Positions 44,574 through 54,417 of a DNA stretch of 64,000 bases are shown here, one piece after another (the first letter of the stretch is position 1; each line of letters starts with the position of its first letter). The position numbers and the translations under genes are program-made. Where the stretch lies: contig JAJFHX010000046.1 of the NCBI GenBank assembly GCA_021775425.1, positions 38,628-102,627 of the forward strand. The letters run 5' to 3'. A model generated the notes under the pieces. The model did no database searches. It worked only from the letters and a program-made list of their open reading frames with translations, and was not told the DNA's origin. Origin of the DNA: Hyphomicrobiales bacterium. GTDB taxonomy: Bacteria > Pseudomonadota > Alphaproteobacteria > Rhizobiales > HXMU1428-3.

Positions 44574-45935
44574 ATAGCCCGAAAAGCAACATACACCTGC
44601 CAGTCTTGCGGCAATATAACAACCCAGTGGGCCGGCAAATGCACCGCCTGCGGGGAATGGAACAGCATTGTCGAAGCAAGCGCAGAGCCAATTGCTGTCA
44701 GCGGACAAAAAACTTCCCGTGGGCGCAAACGAAATGCCGTTAATCTGGAAACATTTGATGGCGAAGAACAAATCATCCAGAGATACCAGACCAATTTCAG
44801 AGAGCTGGATCTAGTAACCGGCGGTGGGCTGGTGCCAGGCTCCGCCATTCTGGTTGGCGGTGATCCGGGAATAGGCAAATCAACTTTATTAACTCAGCTG
44901 GCTGCCACAATGGCCAATCAAAACCACCGCGTGCTTTATTTTTCTGGTGAAGAAGCCACCGCTCAGGTCCGCCTCAGGGCTGATCGCCTCGGCGTAAAGA
45001 AAGCCAAAGTCGAACTCGCCGCTGAAACCAACATGGAAGCCATATTAGCCACCATGCAGGATGGCACCCCGCCAGCCCTATGCATAATAGATTCAATCCA
45101 GACCCTCTGGACAGATACGGTAGAAGCGGCCCCCGGCACGGTCACCCAGTTGCGCGCGACAACCCATTCACTCATTCGCCAGGCCAAAAAAACAAACTGC
45201 TGCCTGATCATAGTCGGCCATGTCACCAAAGACGGCTCAATCGCCGGACCAAAAGTGATCGAACATATGGTAGATACGGTGCTGTATTTTGAAGGTGAGC
45301 GCGGCGCGCAGTTCCGCATCCTTCGGGCCCAGAAAAACCGTTTTGGCCCTACAGATGAAATTGGCGTGTTTGAGATGCGTGATAGTGGCCTTGCTGAAGT
45401 CACAAACCCGTCTGAAATATTCCTCGGTAACCGCAATGAAAAAGGCCCGGGAACATCCGTCTTTGCCGGTATTGAAGGCACTCGCCCTGTGCTGGTTGAA
45501 ATGCAGGCCCTGGTTGCCCCCTCACCCTTTGGCACACCGCGCCGCGCTGTCATTGGCTGGGATAGCAGCCGTCTGAATATGATTCTGGCCGTGTTGGAAG
45601 CCCGTTGCGGCATTGTCCTTGGCTCACATGATGTCTATCTGAACATAGCCGGCGGCATCAAAATCAACGAACCGGCAGCAGATTTAGCCGCCGCCGCCGC
45701 TTTAATGTCAGCTTTTGTCAACAAACCCCTACCTGATGAAAGCGTCTTTTTTGGTGAAGTCAGCCTTTCTGGCAGCATCAGACGGGTCAGCCATACCAGC
45801 CAGCGCCTGAGAGAATCTGAAAAACTCGGCTTTACCCGTTGTTATATCCCTGAAAACAGCAGTGAAAAAGGAGATGTGACAATTAGGTGCCAAGCCATCA
45901 ACCATTTGTCAGAAATAGCAAAAATCGTTTCATAA
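44574..45935 (+). CDS. radA: DNA repair protein RadA with non-canonical (ATA) start
   Basis: RecA-like ATPase that helps process recombination intermediates, about 453 residues, matching the family (E. coli 460). From the ATA at 44574 the frame gives ARKATYTCQSCG and KCTACGEWN, the N-terminal four-Cys zinc finger (Cys9, 12, 23, 26), then Walker A GGDPGIGKSTL near 100, the RadA-specific KNRFGPTDEIGVFEM motif near 258, and the Lon-like C-terminal domain. Between the in-frame TGA at 44481 and the Walker region there is no ATG, GTG or TTG; the first GTG (44832) would delete the zinc finger and much of the ATPase lead-in. ATA sits exactly where the family's ATG is expected. A rare start codon or a base change to ATA are both possible. 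Repeat copy 4 ends 11 bases upstream. Confidence 0.93.
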   Translation: MARKATYTCQSCGNITTQWAGKCTACGEWNSIVEASAEPIAVSGQKTSRGRKRNAVNLETFDGEEQIIQRYQTNFRELDLVTGGGLVPGSAILVGGDPGIGKSTLLTQLAATMANQNHRVLYFSGEEATAQVRLRADRLGVKKAKVELAAETNMEAILATMQDGTPPALCIIDSIQTLWTDTVEAAPGTVTQLRATTHSLIRQAKKTNCCLIIVGHVTKDGSIAGPKVIEHMVDTVLYFEGERGAQFRILRAQKNRFGPTDEIGVFEMRDSGLAEVTNPSEIFLGNRNEKGPGTSVFAGIEGTRPVLVEMQALVAPSPFGTPRRAVIGWDSSRLNMILAVLEARCGIVLGSHDVYLNIAGGIKINEPAADLAAAAALMSAFVNKPLPDESVFFGEVSLSGSIRRVSHTSQRLRESEKLGFTRCYIPENSSEKGDVTIRCQAINHLSEIAKIVS

Positions 45936-46164
45936 ACCTCAGTGATGATAGTAAAACAGCGATAAGCTCTTTTGCCGCAATTGCGAAAAGCAATAAGATT
46001 AGTGAACTGATTGAATATCTTAGCTGGAAAAACCATTGTATTTCCGCTATTTCTATTGCAGCAAAGAAAACCAATTGTTTGAATAACATTTGGCATAGAA
46101 ACATTTTAACTTCTGGAATTTAAACCCGGGAACTTTGTGAACTAATGAAAATAAGGATCAGATC

Positions 46165-46713
46165 ATGATAGGACCTTTGACATTCTTAGATGCAATTTTA
46201 CTCGGTATTGCAATCATTTCCGGAATGCTGGCCATGTATCGTGGCCTCACAAGAGAAGTCCTCTCCATTCTATCCTGGGCTCTGGCAGCTGTCGCAGCAT
46301 TAGCTTTTGCTATTTATTACAGGCATTTAGCAAACGAACTCGCCACATCACTCGGCATAGACAAAACCATCGCTCTCGCATTGAGCGTGATCGGCATTTT
46401 TCTTGTTGTTCTGTTGATCGTCCATTTCATCACCTCCCGCTTTTCAGACACAGTGCTGGATAGCAGGATTGGCGCACTTGACCGCACACTGGGCTTTATA
46501 TTCGGCCTGTTCCGTGGCTTTATTCTGGTTGTGATCCTTTATTTCTTCGGCACATTTCTTGAGCCAAAAGAAGAAAACCACCCAATCTGGGTCACACAAT
46601 CAAAATCTTTGCCTTACATTCAGTACACGGGCGATTATATAACAAACATAATGAAAAAAGTGATGCCGGATAAAATCACCATTCCTGATCTAAACAGTGA
46701 GCCGGAACAGTAA
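46165..46713 (+). CDS. cvpA: CvpA family membrane protein
   Basis: Inner-membrane protein of 182 residues with four hydrophobic segments (about 5-25, 30-50, 65-88 and 105-130) and the typical GLTREVLSILSW and RFSDTVLDSRIGALDRTLGFIFGLFRG stretches. Named for colicin V production; in E. coli it lies upstream of purF, and the same order holds here with a 229-base gap. It is preceded by radA. Exact function is unsettled; links to envelope stress and purine operons are known from other bacteria. Confidence 0.93.
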   Translation: MIGPLTFLDAILLGIAIISGMLAMYRGLTREVLSILSWALAAVAALAFAIYYRHLANELATSLGIDKTIALALSVIGIFLVVLLIVHFITSRFSDTVLDSRIGALDRTLGFIFGLFRGFILVVILYFFGTFLEPKEENHPIWVTQSKSLPYIQYTGDYITNIMKKVMPDKITIPDLNSEPEQ

Positions 46714-46842
46714 AGTTCCGTTAGTAACGTTAAGAAGATATTTGCACACAAATACAAATATGTATCATTGTTATTTAAAGTGACTGGTTATATATAGCTG
46801 TGTTTCAAACCATGCCGTTATACGCAAAAGATTAAGCTACGA

Positions 46843-46950
46843 ATGAAGAAGCTGCTCGCAGATATCAACAATACCTCGCAGCCATCCCGCATCAGTATGA
46901 CGGGACGTTACAACATTGACCCCAACTTTGGCAGCAAACAAAATGTTTAA
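46843..46950 (+). CDS. Possible 35-residue leader ORF overlapping the purF start
   Basis: ATG 46843 opens 35 codons (MKKLLADINNTSQPSR at the start) ending in a TAA at 46948-46950, which overlaps the proposed purF ATG (46943) by 8 bases in another frame. Such an overlap would couple purF translation to the leader. The ribosome binding site is weak and the peptide has no known relative, so it may be chance. Confidence 0.25.
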   Translation: MKKLLADINNTSQPSRISMTGRYNIDPNFGSKQNV

Positions 46951-48460
46951 AGACAAATCCGGTTTCCAAACCTTCAAGTCCCTTTTGGCTGAGCCTAATC
47001 CGCATCTGCGTCCAGAAGATCCCTTCATGCGTGATGACCAGCTAAGAGAAGAATGCGGTGTCTTTGGTATTTTTAACCATCAGGATGCTGCCGCAATCAC
47101 CGCCCTTGGCTTGCACGCACTGCAGCATCGCGGTCAGGAAGCAGCCGGCATCGTGAGTTTTGATGGCAATCAGTTTCAGGCAGAGCGCCGCATGGGACTC
47201 GTTGGAGATAATTTCAACAAACGCAATATCATTGAACGCCTTGAAGGTAAAAATGCGGTTGGTCATGTCCGCTACTCCACAACTGGCGACACGGTCATGC
47301 GCAACGTCCAGCCACTATTTGCCGAACATTCCTCAGGTGGCTTTGCCATTTGCCACAATGGCAACCTGACAAACGCAGTCACACAGCGCCGCGATCTCAT
47401 CAGAGACGGCGCTATTTTTCAATCTACCAGTGACACAGAAGTATTGCTCCACCTGCTCGCCCGCAGCAAAAGACGAACCTTCATCGAACGTTTTACAGAA
47501 GCCGTCCTCCAGATCGAAGGCGCCTTTGCCATCGCCTGCCTGACCAATAAAAAGCTGGTCGGCGTGCGCGACCCTCTCGGCATTCGCCCACTATTGCTGG
47601 GCAAACTAGGTGATAGCTGGGTCCTCGCATCTGAAACCTGCGCCTTTGATATTGTTGGCGCCGAATTTGTCAGGGAAGTTGAAAATGGTGAAATCGTCGT
47701 CATCACCGAAGAAGGCATAGAAAGCTATCACCCCTTCCAGAAACTCAATGAACGGCCCTGCATTTTTGAATATATTTATTTTGCCCGCCCTGACTCAATC
47801 GTTGGCGGCAAATCCGTTTATGAAGTCAGAAAAAGAATGGGCGAACAGCTCGCAATTGAAGCCCCGGCAGATGCAGATGTCATCATACCGATCCCGGATT
47901 CAGGCGTCCCGGCGGCAATCGGCTATGCCGCGACCTCAAACATCCCGTTTGAACTAGGCATCATCCGCAATCATTATGTCGGTCGCACATTTATTGAACC
48001 CGAACAACAAATTCGCCAGCTTGGTGTAAAACTCAAACACTCAGCCAATAAAGCCATGGTCGCTGGTAAGCGCGTCGTGCTGATTGATGACAGCGTTGTT
48101 CGCGGCACAACCTCCGTGAAACTGGTTTCAATGATGTATGAAGCAGGCGCCAAAGAAGTGCATATGCGCATTTCAAGCCCCCCTATCACCCATCCGGATT
48201 TTTATGGCATCGACACCCCAGACCAGGGCAAATTGCTCGCTGCGAATTATGACATTGAAGGCATGCGCAAATATATGGGCGCAGACAGCCTCGCCTTTAT
48301 TTCAGTCGATGGTATTTACCGCGCCATGGGCTACACCAAACGTGATGATGAACACCCCCAATTCACCGATCATTGCTTCACTGGTGACTATCCAACCCGC
48401 CTCACCGACCTGCTCAGCGAAGAAGAACCACACCCCTCTCTGTTAGCAGAAGTCTTTTAA
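46943..48460 (+). CDS. purF: Amidophosphoribosyltransferase
   Basis: First committed enzyme of purine synthesis: PRPP and glutamine to 5-phosphoribosylamine. About 505 residues from ATG 46943. The mature enzyme starts at Cys in LREECGVFGIF (about residue 38 here) after propeptide removal, followed by the Ntn glutaminase domain (HALQHRGQEAAGI, RYSTTG) and the phosphoribosyltransferase domain with VVLIDDSVVRGTTS. The frame opens at TTG 46916; ATG 47027 (MRDDQLREECG) is another candidate close to the Cys. A possible leader ORF overlaps the start. Four Cys typical of the iron-sulfur (Bacillus) form are not clearly seen, so this is uncertain. Confidence 0.95.
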   Translation: MFKDKSGFQTFKSLLAEPNPHLRPEDPFMRDDQLREECGVFGIFNHQDAAAITALGLHALQHRGQEAAGIVSFDGNQFQAERRMGLVGDNFNKRNIIERLEGKNAVGHVRYSTTGDTVMRNVQPLFAEHSSGGFAICHNGNLTNAVTQRRDLIRDGAIFQSTSDTEVLLHLLARSKRRTFIERFTEAVLQIEGAFAIACLTNKKLVGVRDPLGIRPLLLGKLGDSWVLASETCAFDIVGAEFVREVENGEIVVITEEGIESYHPFQKLNERPCIFEYIYFARPDSIVGGKSVYEVRKRMGEQLAIEAPADADVIIPIPDSGVPAAIGYAATSNIPFELGIIRNHYVGRTFIEPEQQIRQLGVKLKHSANKAMVAGKRVVLIDDSVVRGTTSVKLVSMMYEAGAKEVHMRISSPPITHPDFYGIDTPDQGKLLAANYDIEGMRKYMGADSLAFISVDGIYRAMGYTKRDDEHPQFTDHCFTGDYPTRLTDLLSEEEPHPSLLAEVF

Positions 48461-48691
48461 ACCTGTTGATTACACACCAACTAAATTATTTGGGTTTTTC
48501 TGAGTTAACAGCCGCTTTTATCAGGAAATCTCTTTCAAAAAGGCAGATTTTAGCCGTTATTCCCACCTATGTCATTCACAGCACAAACAGCAGGGAATCA
48601 AACCAATCGCTGTCATAAATTAACCCACGAAACATTGATAAAACAAACAGACACACCATCTCTAAAAGATAACTTTTGAGGAGAGTTTATA

Positions 48692-50020
48692 ATGATTTTT
48701 ATGAAACCGGTTCAAAACACGGCCCTGTTGGCCATTCTCTCAACTGCAATAGTAACCCCTCTGCTCTCTGGTGAAGCCAGAGCTTTCGATCTCCTCACAG
48801 GGGAGGCTTCTTCAGCTTATTCAGAAAAGTTCTGCCCGGCGATTGCCGAACAGGCAAAAACTGACAACATAGACATCACCTGTCAGAATTCTGGCGGCTC
48901 GCTGGATAATCTCGCCAGAGTTGAAGCAGACCCGGCTAAATTCGGCCTCGCTCAATATGACCTGTTTGCATTAAGGCATAACAACGCCGCCAACAAAAAA
49001 ACCTTCACAGCTGTGCATGATGATATTGGCCGCGAATGTTTGTTCATGGTCACCAAAAACCCGCTGATTAAAAACTTTGGCGATATCGCAGCAAGTGCTC
49101 CCTATCTCAACTTCATCCTTCCACCAGAAAATTCAGGCCATACCGGCACATTTAATTACCTGCGCACTGTTGACCCGGAAGGCATCGGTAAAGCAAAAAA
49201 CATCACCTATGCGGCGAGCACAGAAGATGCCATCACGCAAAGCCTGACCTCTGAAGACAACGTCACTCTGTTTGTTCACGCAGCTGACCCAAAAAGCAAA
49301 CTGTTCTCTCTCGTTAATGATAACAAAGGTCATTTCATCCCCGTGATATCGAGAGAAATCCTCGCTGAAGAGGTAAAGGGCCGCAAAGTTTATAATGCAG
49401 AAGAAACTGACATTTCTAATCCAAGCTGGTACAAATCCGGTGAACAGGTCGTCACGTCCTGCACCCCAATCATTCTGTTCACTGGCAACTCAGAAAATAT
49501 TCAGGACCCGAGCCTCAAAGCATCCCACCAGAAAGCTGTTGCCACTCTGACAGCAACGCCAGCAGAAAAAATGCGCCCATCAGTTGGCTGGTGGACAAAA
49601 CTATGGACCAGCTCAAAAGCCATTTCTGCCAAAGGAGTGGAAGGTCTGCTAGAAGCAACAGACAAAGCCAAAAAAGCCACCAGCCCTTATCTGAAAAAGG
49701 CCAAAACGGCGGCAGAACCCTATGTTGAAAAGGCAAAGGAAACCACCAAAGACGTCATAGATGCAGCCAAACCAACCTATGACGCAGCCAAAGAAAAAAC
49801 CAAAGACGCACTAGAAGCTGCAAAGCCAACTTATGATGCGGCGAAGGAAAAAACCAAAGAAGCCACAAAAGACGCAATCGAAGCGGCAAAACCTGTGCTT
49901 GATAGTGCCAAAAAAATGAGCCAGGACGCTTACGAAAAAGCCAAAGAAATGATCAAAGGCAAAGATGAAAATGCGCCGGAACAAGAGATGGACCCGGCCA
50001 CTGAAAAAGCACCGCAATAG
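48692..50020 (+). CDS. Secreted binding-protein-like domain with LEA/apolipoprotein-like repeat tail
   Basis: Protein of 442 residues that I do not recognise as a whole. Residues 1-32 are a signal peptide (ends near GEARAFD). Residues 33-290 resemble a TAXI/periplasmic type II binding fold: FCPAIAEQ, SGGSLDNLARVEADPAKFGLAQYDL and TNPLIKNFGDIAASAPYLNFI. Three or more Cys could form disulfides. From about 325 to 425 comes a Lys/Ala/Glu/Thr-rich region of near-identical repeats (AAKPTYDAAKEKTKDALE, twice, plus variants) with the 11-residue periodicity of LEA proteins, predicted as amphipathic helix. The ATG has AGGAG upstream. A strong terminator follows, so it is monocistronic. It sits between purF and the SDR gene. 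A role in envelope stress or desiccation is only a guess. Confidence 0.75.
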   Translation: MIFMKPVQNTALLAILSTAIVTPLLSGEARAFDLLTGEASSAYSEKFCPAIAEQAKTDNIDITCQNSGGSLDNLARVEADPAKFGLAQYDLFALRHNNAANKKTFTAVHDDIGRECLFMVTKNPLIKNFGDIAASAPYLNFILPPENSGHTGTFNYLRTVDPEGIGKAKNITYAASTEDAITQSLTSEDNVTLFVHAADPKSKLFSLVNDNKGHFIPVISREILAEEVKGRKVYNAEETDISNPSWYKSGEQVVTSCTPIILFTGNSENIQDPSLKASHQKAVATLTATPAEKMRPSVGWWTKLWTSSKAISAKGVEGLLEATDKAKKATSPYLKKAKTAAEPYVEKAKETTKDVIDAAKPTYDAAKEKTKDALEAAKPTYDAAKEKTKEATKDAIEAAKPVLDSAKKMSQDAYEKAKEMIKGKDENAPEQEMDPATEKAPQ

Positions 50021-50084
50021 TTGCATTATAAATGGACTGAAAGAGATCAATCTTTCATGACAATTGGTGAAACGCGAAACACAA

Positions 50085-50113
50085 CCCGGGGCAACAGCCC
50101 CGGGTATTTTTTT
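50085..50113 (+). terminator. Intrinsic terminator after the LEA-like gene
   Basis: CCCGGGGC (50085-50092), loop AACA, GCCCCGGG (50097-50104), then TATTTTTTT. A GC-rich stem with an immediate T-tract on the plus strand is a textbook Rho-independent terminator. Confidence 0.93.
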
Positions 50114-50261
50114 CATGATGCTTTTAGAGATGCAAAAACAGGTTTCCGTCAGAAGTCATGCGTCACTTTCATTTGCCCCACCCACATACATTTGATAAGG
50201 ATGGCATCACAAATTTCAGCGAAATGGCTGTCATCCCAATCCCCCACGCAGGAAACAATCC

Positions 50262-50972
50262 GTGAGCCAGCAATTAACAAACAAAACAGCCCTAATTTCT
50301 GGCGCCACCCGCGGGCTAGGTAAGCACATAGCCATCGAACTGGCAAAACACGGCGCACACATCATTGCCCTTGGCAGAACCGTTGGTGCACTTGAAGAAC
50401 TGGATGATGAAATTAAAAACAATGGTGGCACAGCCACACTGATCCCGATCGACTTGCTGGAAGAAGAAAAGCTTGACGCCATCGGCCCTTCGCTTTTTCC
50501 TCGGTTTGATGCACTGGATATTTTCATTGGTAACGCCGCCTATCTCAGCACCCTTTCCCCGGTCACTCACTTTAAAACTGAAGAATGGCACAAAGTCATC
50601 GGCACCAATCTAACCGCCAACTGGCTGCTGCTGCGCTCACTTGACCCATTATTGCGCCGGGCTGAAACTGGCAAGGCAGTCTTCATCACAGACCATCAAA
50701 CATCTGAAAACCCGGAAGCCTACTGGGGCCCTTACGCAGCCTCAAAAGCAGCACTGGAATCTCTTGTGAAAGCTTACTCAGAAGAAATCAAAGAAACCCC
50801 GATTAAAGCCTGGTTATACAACCCCGGCCCAATGGGAACGAAACTGCGCCGCAAAGCTTTCCCCGGCGAAGACCAGTCAACTCTGCCTCTCCCCGAAACA
50901 ATCGCAAAACATCTGGTCGAAACCCTCATCAACAATCAGCACCCATCGGGCAGCACAATTACCTACACCTGA
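50262..50972 (+). CDS. Short-chain dehydrogenase/reductase
   Basis: Cytoplasmic NAD(P)-dependent oxidoreductase of 236 residues. The cofactor motif TALISGATRGLGKHIA is at the N-terminus (TGxxxGxG type with Gly-Ala-Thr), then NNGGTATLIPIDL, NAAYLS for the NAG motif, and the catalytic Tyr-Lys pair in YWGPYAASKAALESL near residue 150. The start is GTG 50262 with AGGA upstream; this gives the usual N-terminus. SDR genes of this kind often follow purF in alphaproteobacteria; here the LEA-like gene intervenes. The substrate is unknown. Confidence 0.88.
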   Translation: MSQQLTNKTALISGATRGLGKHIAIELAKHGAHIIALGRTVGALEELDDEIKNNGGTATLIPIDLLEEEKLDAIGPSLFPRFDALDIFIGNAAYLSTLSPVTHFKTEEWHKVIGTNLTANWLLLRSLDPLLRRAETGKAVFITDHQTSENPEAYWGPYAASKAALESLVKAYSEEIKETPIKAWLYNPGPMGTKLRRKAFPGEDQSTLPLPETIAKHLVETLINNQHPSGSTITYT

Positions 50973-51128
50973 AACTTCCCCCCCGCCCTATCAGCGACGG
51001 ACGCAGTACGGATACTTTGAAGGCAATCGAATGAACGTGAAGAAATTTGGTATCTAAAGCACCAAACAAGATCGGTGCACCAAACCCAGTTGCCTAGGGA
51101 GCAACTGAAGCCCCATTAAAAAGAAAAT

Positions 51129-51953
51129 CTATCCCTCAACCTCAATCACCAACCCGTCATAAGCTGGTTCCACATGAGGCGGCAGTTCATTCTTTAAAGT
51201 CTGATAATCAAGATTGTTATGCATGTGAGTGAGAATGGCCCGTTTAGGTTGATAGCGCTCAATCACCTCAAGCGCCTGCTCAACTGAAAAATGACAGGGA
51301 TGCGGTGTATCACGCAACGCACCAAGAACCAGAACATCCAGCCCTTCAAGATATTTGAGCGAACTTTCAGGAAATTCACTCACATCTGTTGCGTAGACAA
51401 GAGAGCCAAATTTGAGCCCAAGCGATTGCCCGCCTCCATGAATCTGACGAAAGGGCAAACAATCAATCACCCCACCGGCACCTTCTATTTGCAAAGGCAT
51501 TTCAGGCTCCAGTTCATGCCCCTCTAATATAGGTACATAATTGGAATCTTCAGGTTGCTCAAAACAATATCCGAATTTAGAAAGCAGTTCCGCCCCGGTT
51601 TTGTCGTCATAATAAACAGGCACTCTTTTCTGCCCGTTAAAACAAACCACCCGCAACTCATCAATCCCGTGAATGTGGTCGGCATGACCATGGGTAAAAA
51701 CAACCCCGTCCAACACCGCGATTTTGGCGTCTAGCAATTGCGCCCGCAAATCCGGTGACGTATCAACCAGCAGCCGCGTAACCGTTTCTGCGGCCCCGTC
51801 TCTCGAAACATCAGAAGCAAATCGTTCCACAACAAAACAACTGCGACGGCGGCTGTTGCGTGGTTCAGCAGGGTCGCAAGCCCCCCAGTCATCACCAATG
51901 CGCGGCACCCCGCCAGAAGGTCCACATCCTAAAATAGAAAATCGATATCCCAT
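51129..51953 (-). CDS. MBL-fold metallohydrolase (PhnP-like)
   Basis: Metallo-beta-lactamase fold hydrolase of 274 residues. The metal site motif THGHADHIHG (HxHxDH) is near residue 93, further ligands appear in FRQIHGGGQ, LVYATDVSEFPE and AILTHMHNNLDY. The N-terminus ILGCGPSGGVPRIGDDWGACDP and the sequence SRRRSCFVVE are typical for the PhnP-like subgroup that cleaves cyclic phosphates or nucleotides. It is the last gene of the leftward block dac-tmk-holB-metG-tatD-MBL, 11 bases after tatD. The substrate is not settled. Confidence 0.9.
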   Translation of the reverse strand: MGYRFSILGCGPSGGVPRIGDDWGACDPAEPRNSRRRSCFVVERFASDVSRDGAAETVTRLLVDTSPDLRAQLLDAKIAVLDGVVFTHGHADHIHGIDELRVVCFNGQKRVPVYYDDKTGAELLSKFGYCFEQPEDSNYVPILEGHELEPEMPLQIEGAGGVIDCLPFRQIHGGGQSLGLKFGSLVYATDVSEFPESSLKYLEGLDVLVLGALRDTPHPCHFSVEQALEVIERYQPKRAILTHMHNNLDYQTLKNELPPHVEPAYDGLVIEVEG

Positions 51954-51964
51954 TGAGCTTCCCG

Positions 51965-52750
51965 TTAAACCCGCGGATCAGGCACTTTTGAAAACAATCT
52001 GAAAAAATTATCTGTCGTCACTTTGGCAATTTCTGCCCCTGACAAACCTTGGGTCTCCCCAAGCACCAAAGCCGTATGCGCTACATATGAGGGTTCATTC
52101 GGTTTACCCCTCTTGGGCACAGGTGCAAGATACGGCGCATCGGTTTCAACCAGCAGCCGGTCTTTAGGCAAGGCCGCCGCCGTTTCGCGCAGTTCAGGCG
52201 AATTTTTAAATGTCAGCACACCGGAAAAAGAAACATAACCACCAAGCTCAATCGCCACTTCAGCCAACCCGCGAGACGCGGTAAAACAATGCAGCAAAAA
52301 CGGAAACGCACCATTGCCGGTTTCTTCTTTTAAAATCTTTGCTGTGTCATCATCAGCATCCCGGGTGTGGATCACAAGTGGCAGGCCGGTTTCTCTCGCC
52401 GCTGCAATATGCCTGCGAAACCCCGCCGCCTGATCAACCGGATCACCATCATCATAAAAATAATCGAGCCCGGCTTCCCCAATCGCCACCACTTTCGGGT
52501 GCGGACTATGAACCAGAATATCTTCAACCGTCAGATCTTTTTCTTCACTGGCATTATGCGGGTGCGTGCCAACAGAACAGAATACATTTTCATGTCCCTC
52601 AGCAATGGCGATGATTTTATCCATCTGCCGAATGCGCGTGCTGATCGTGACCATCAGATCAACACCAGCGTCTTTTGCCCGTTGGCGAACAGCAGGCAAG
52701 TCTTCAACCAGCCCCGGAAAATCGAGATGGCAATGGCTATCAACCAGCAT
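51965..52750 (-). CDS. tatD: TatD family metal-dependent DNase
   Basis: TIM-barrel metallohydrolase of 261 residues; the family has 3'-5' exonuclease activity and takes part in DNA repair and quality control. Metal-binding motifs are DSHCHLDF at the N-terminus, Glu in AIGEAGLDYFYD near 95, HTRD near 128, and HCF near 155, with the VETDAPYLAP motif near 205. GGGGAGG precedes the ATG, which follows the metG stop directly. This metG-tatD-MBL order is widely conserved. Confidence 0.95.
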   Translation of the reverse strand: MLVDSHCHLDFPGLVEDLPAVRQRAKDAGVDLMVTISTRIRQMDKIIAIAEGHENVFCSVGTHPHNASEEKDLTVEDILVHSPHPKVVAIGEAGLDYFYDDGDPVDQAAGFRRHIAAARETGLPLVIHTRDADDDTAKILKEETGNGAFPFLLHCFTASRGLAEVAIELGGYVSFSGVLTFKNSPELRETAAALPKDRLLVETDAPYLAPVPKRGKPNEPSYVAHTALVLGETQGLSGAEIAKVTTDNFFRLFSKVPDPRV

Positions 52751-54304
52751 TTATACCTCCCCTTCCGTTTCGATATAGCGCGGATAAACAGGTTCTGGCT
52801 TTTCAAGCTTTAACCCGGCTGCAAGCCGGCCAGCCTCACCAAGCGCACCAAAGTCACGCTGGTCATCACCCTGCTCTAAAATATCAAGCAGTTTCGCAGC
52901 CCCTAGCGGCACAAAAGGCTGCGCCAATATAGCCACCTGGCGAATAACTTCCGCCGTCACATAAAGCACTGTCCCCATGCGTTCAGGGTCCGTCTTTTTT
53001 AAAGCCCATGGCTCTTGCGCCGCGAAATATTTATTCGCATCACTTACAATTTTAAACACCAGTTCAACCGCCTTATGCAAAGCAAGACTATTCATCGCCT
53101 CAGTCACGTCTGGTAAAATTTCATCCACCTGTTTCAGCATCGCCAGATCATCGTCAGTTAAGTTTGTCGGCTCCGGCACCACCCCGTCCAGATTTTTCAC
53201 CAGCATAGAAAGCGAGCGCTGCGCCAGATTCCCAAGATCATTGGCCAGATCAGCATTGATGCGGTTGACCATCTGTTCATGAACATAATTGCCGTCATTC
53301 CCAAACGGCACCTCACGCAGCAGATAATACCGCACCTGATCAACCCCAAACTGCTCAACAATTTCAGCGGGTGATATGACATTACCAAGACTCTTAGCCA
53401 TTTTTTCCCCGTCATTGAGGAAAAAACCATGCGCAAATATCTGCTTCGGCAATTCAATACCAGCGGACATTAAAAACGCGGGCCAGTAAACCGCATGAAA
53501 ACGCAAAATATCCTTGCCGATCATATGAACATCCGCCGGCCAGAATTTTTTAAACTTGTCTGACCCATCATCAGGAAACCCAACCCCGGTGATATAATTG
53601 GTCAGTGCATCAACCCACACATACATAATATGATCATCACTGTCAGGCACCTGAATGCCCCAGTTAAAAGTCGTGCGTGAAATGGAAAGATCTCTAAGCC
53701 CGCCTTCCACAAAACGCATAATCTCATTGCGTCTGGTTTTCGGGCCGATAAAATCTTCATTTTTTTCATAATGCGCCAGCAATTTATCCTGATATGCAGA
53801 AAGCTTGAAAAAATAAGTGGTCTCTTCTGTCCATTCAACTGGCGTGCCCTGCGGGCCAATCCGTACACCCTCTTTTAAAGTGGTTTCTTTTTCATCATAA
53901 AACGCCTCATCCCGCACCGAATACCAGCCGGAATAAGTGCCGGGATAAATATCACCATTCGCCGCCATCCGGCGCCAGATTTCCTGACTGGCCAGTTTGT
54001 GCCGCTCCTCTGATGTTCTGATAAAATCATCATTGGTACAGCAAAGCAGCTTGACCATCTCTTCAAACATGGCTGAATTCTGGTTTGCCAGCGCCTCAAC
54101 TTCAATACCAAGCTGTTCAGCCGTTTGCTGCATTTTCAGCCCGTGCTCATCAGTCCCGGTGAGAAAATAAACCTCACGGCCCTCAAGCCGGCGAAAACGA
54201 GCAACAGCATCCGTCGCCAAAGCTTCATAAGCATGGCCAATATGCGGCGCACCATTCGGGTAAGAAATTGCCGTCGTAATGTAAAAAGGCTCTAACTCGC
54301 CCAT
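52751..54304 (-). CDS. metG: Methionyl-tRNA synthetase
   Basis: Class I aminoacyl-tRNA synthetase charging tRNA-Met, 517 residues. HIGH motif in [16 protein letters not shown] near residue 15, connective peptide with FLTGTDEHG, and the KMSKS loop as KMAKSLGN near 300. It lacks the zinc-knuckle Cys set and the C-terminal tRNA-binding (EMAP-like) domain, giving the shorter MetG form found in alphaproteobacteria. AGGAAA precedes the ATG. holB lies 190 bases upstream, separated by a hairpin. Confidence 0.97.
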   Translation of the reverse strand: MGELEPFYITTAISYPNGAPHIGHAYEALATDAVARFRRLEGREVYFLTGTDEHGLKMQQTAEQLGIEVEALANQNSAMFEEMVKLLCCTNDDFIRTSEERHKLASQEIWRRMAANGDIYPGTYSGWYSVRDEAFYDEKETTLKEGVRIGPQGTPVEWTEETTYFFKLSAYQDKLLAHYEKNEDFIGPKTRRNEIMRFVEGGLRDLSISRTTFNWGIQVPDSDDHIMYVWVDALTNYITGVGFPDDGSDKFKKFWPADVHMIGKDILRFHAVYWPAFLMSAGIELPKQIFAHGFFLNDGEKMAKSLGNVISPAEIVEQFGVDQVRYYLLREVPFGNDGNYVHEQMVNRINADLANDLGNLAQRSLSMLVKNLDGVVPEPTNLTDDDLAMLKQVDEILPDVTEAMNSLALHKAVELVFKIVSDANKYFAAQEPWALKKTDPERMGTVLYVTAEVIRQVAILAQPFVPLGAAKLLDILEQGDDQRDFGALGEAGRLAAGLKLEKPEPVYPRYIETEGEV

Positions 54305-54417
54305 ACTATTTTCCTGTTTTCGGTAAAGTTAAAAAGAATGTGTTTCAGACAATCCGTTCCTGTCAGATTAGATGAAGCGAACATGACGCAGTTTTAAATT
54401 CAAATCAAACAAAGGTA

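Noticed and set aside
44832..45935. radA starting at GTG 44832
   Set aside because: This start would remove the RadA zinc finger and leading segment that are clearly encoded upstream in the same frame.
45887..46123. 78-residue frame after radA
   Set aside because: It overlaps the radA end out of frame, has no ribosome site or family resemblance, and looks like chance.
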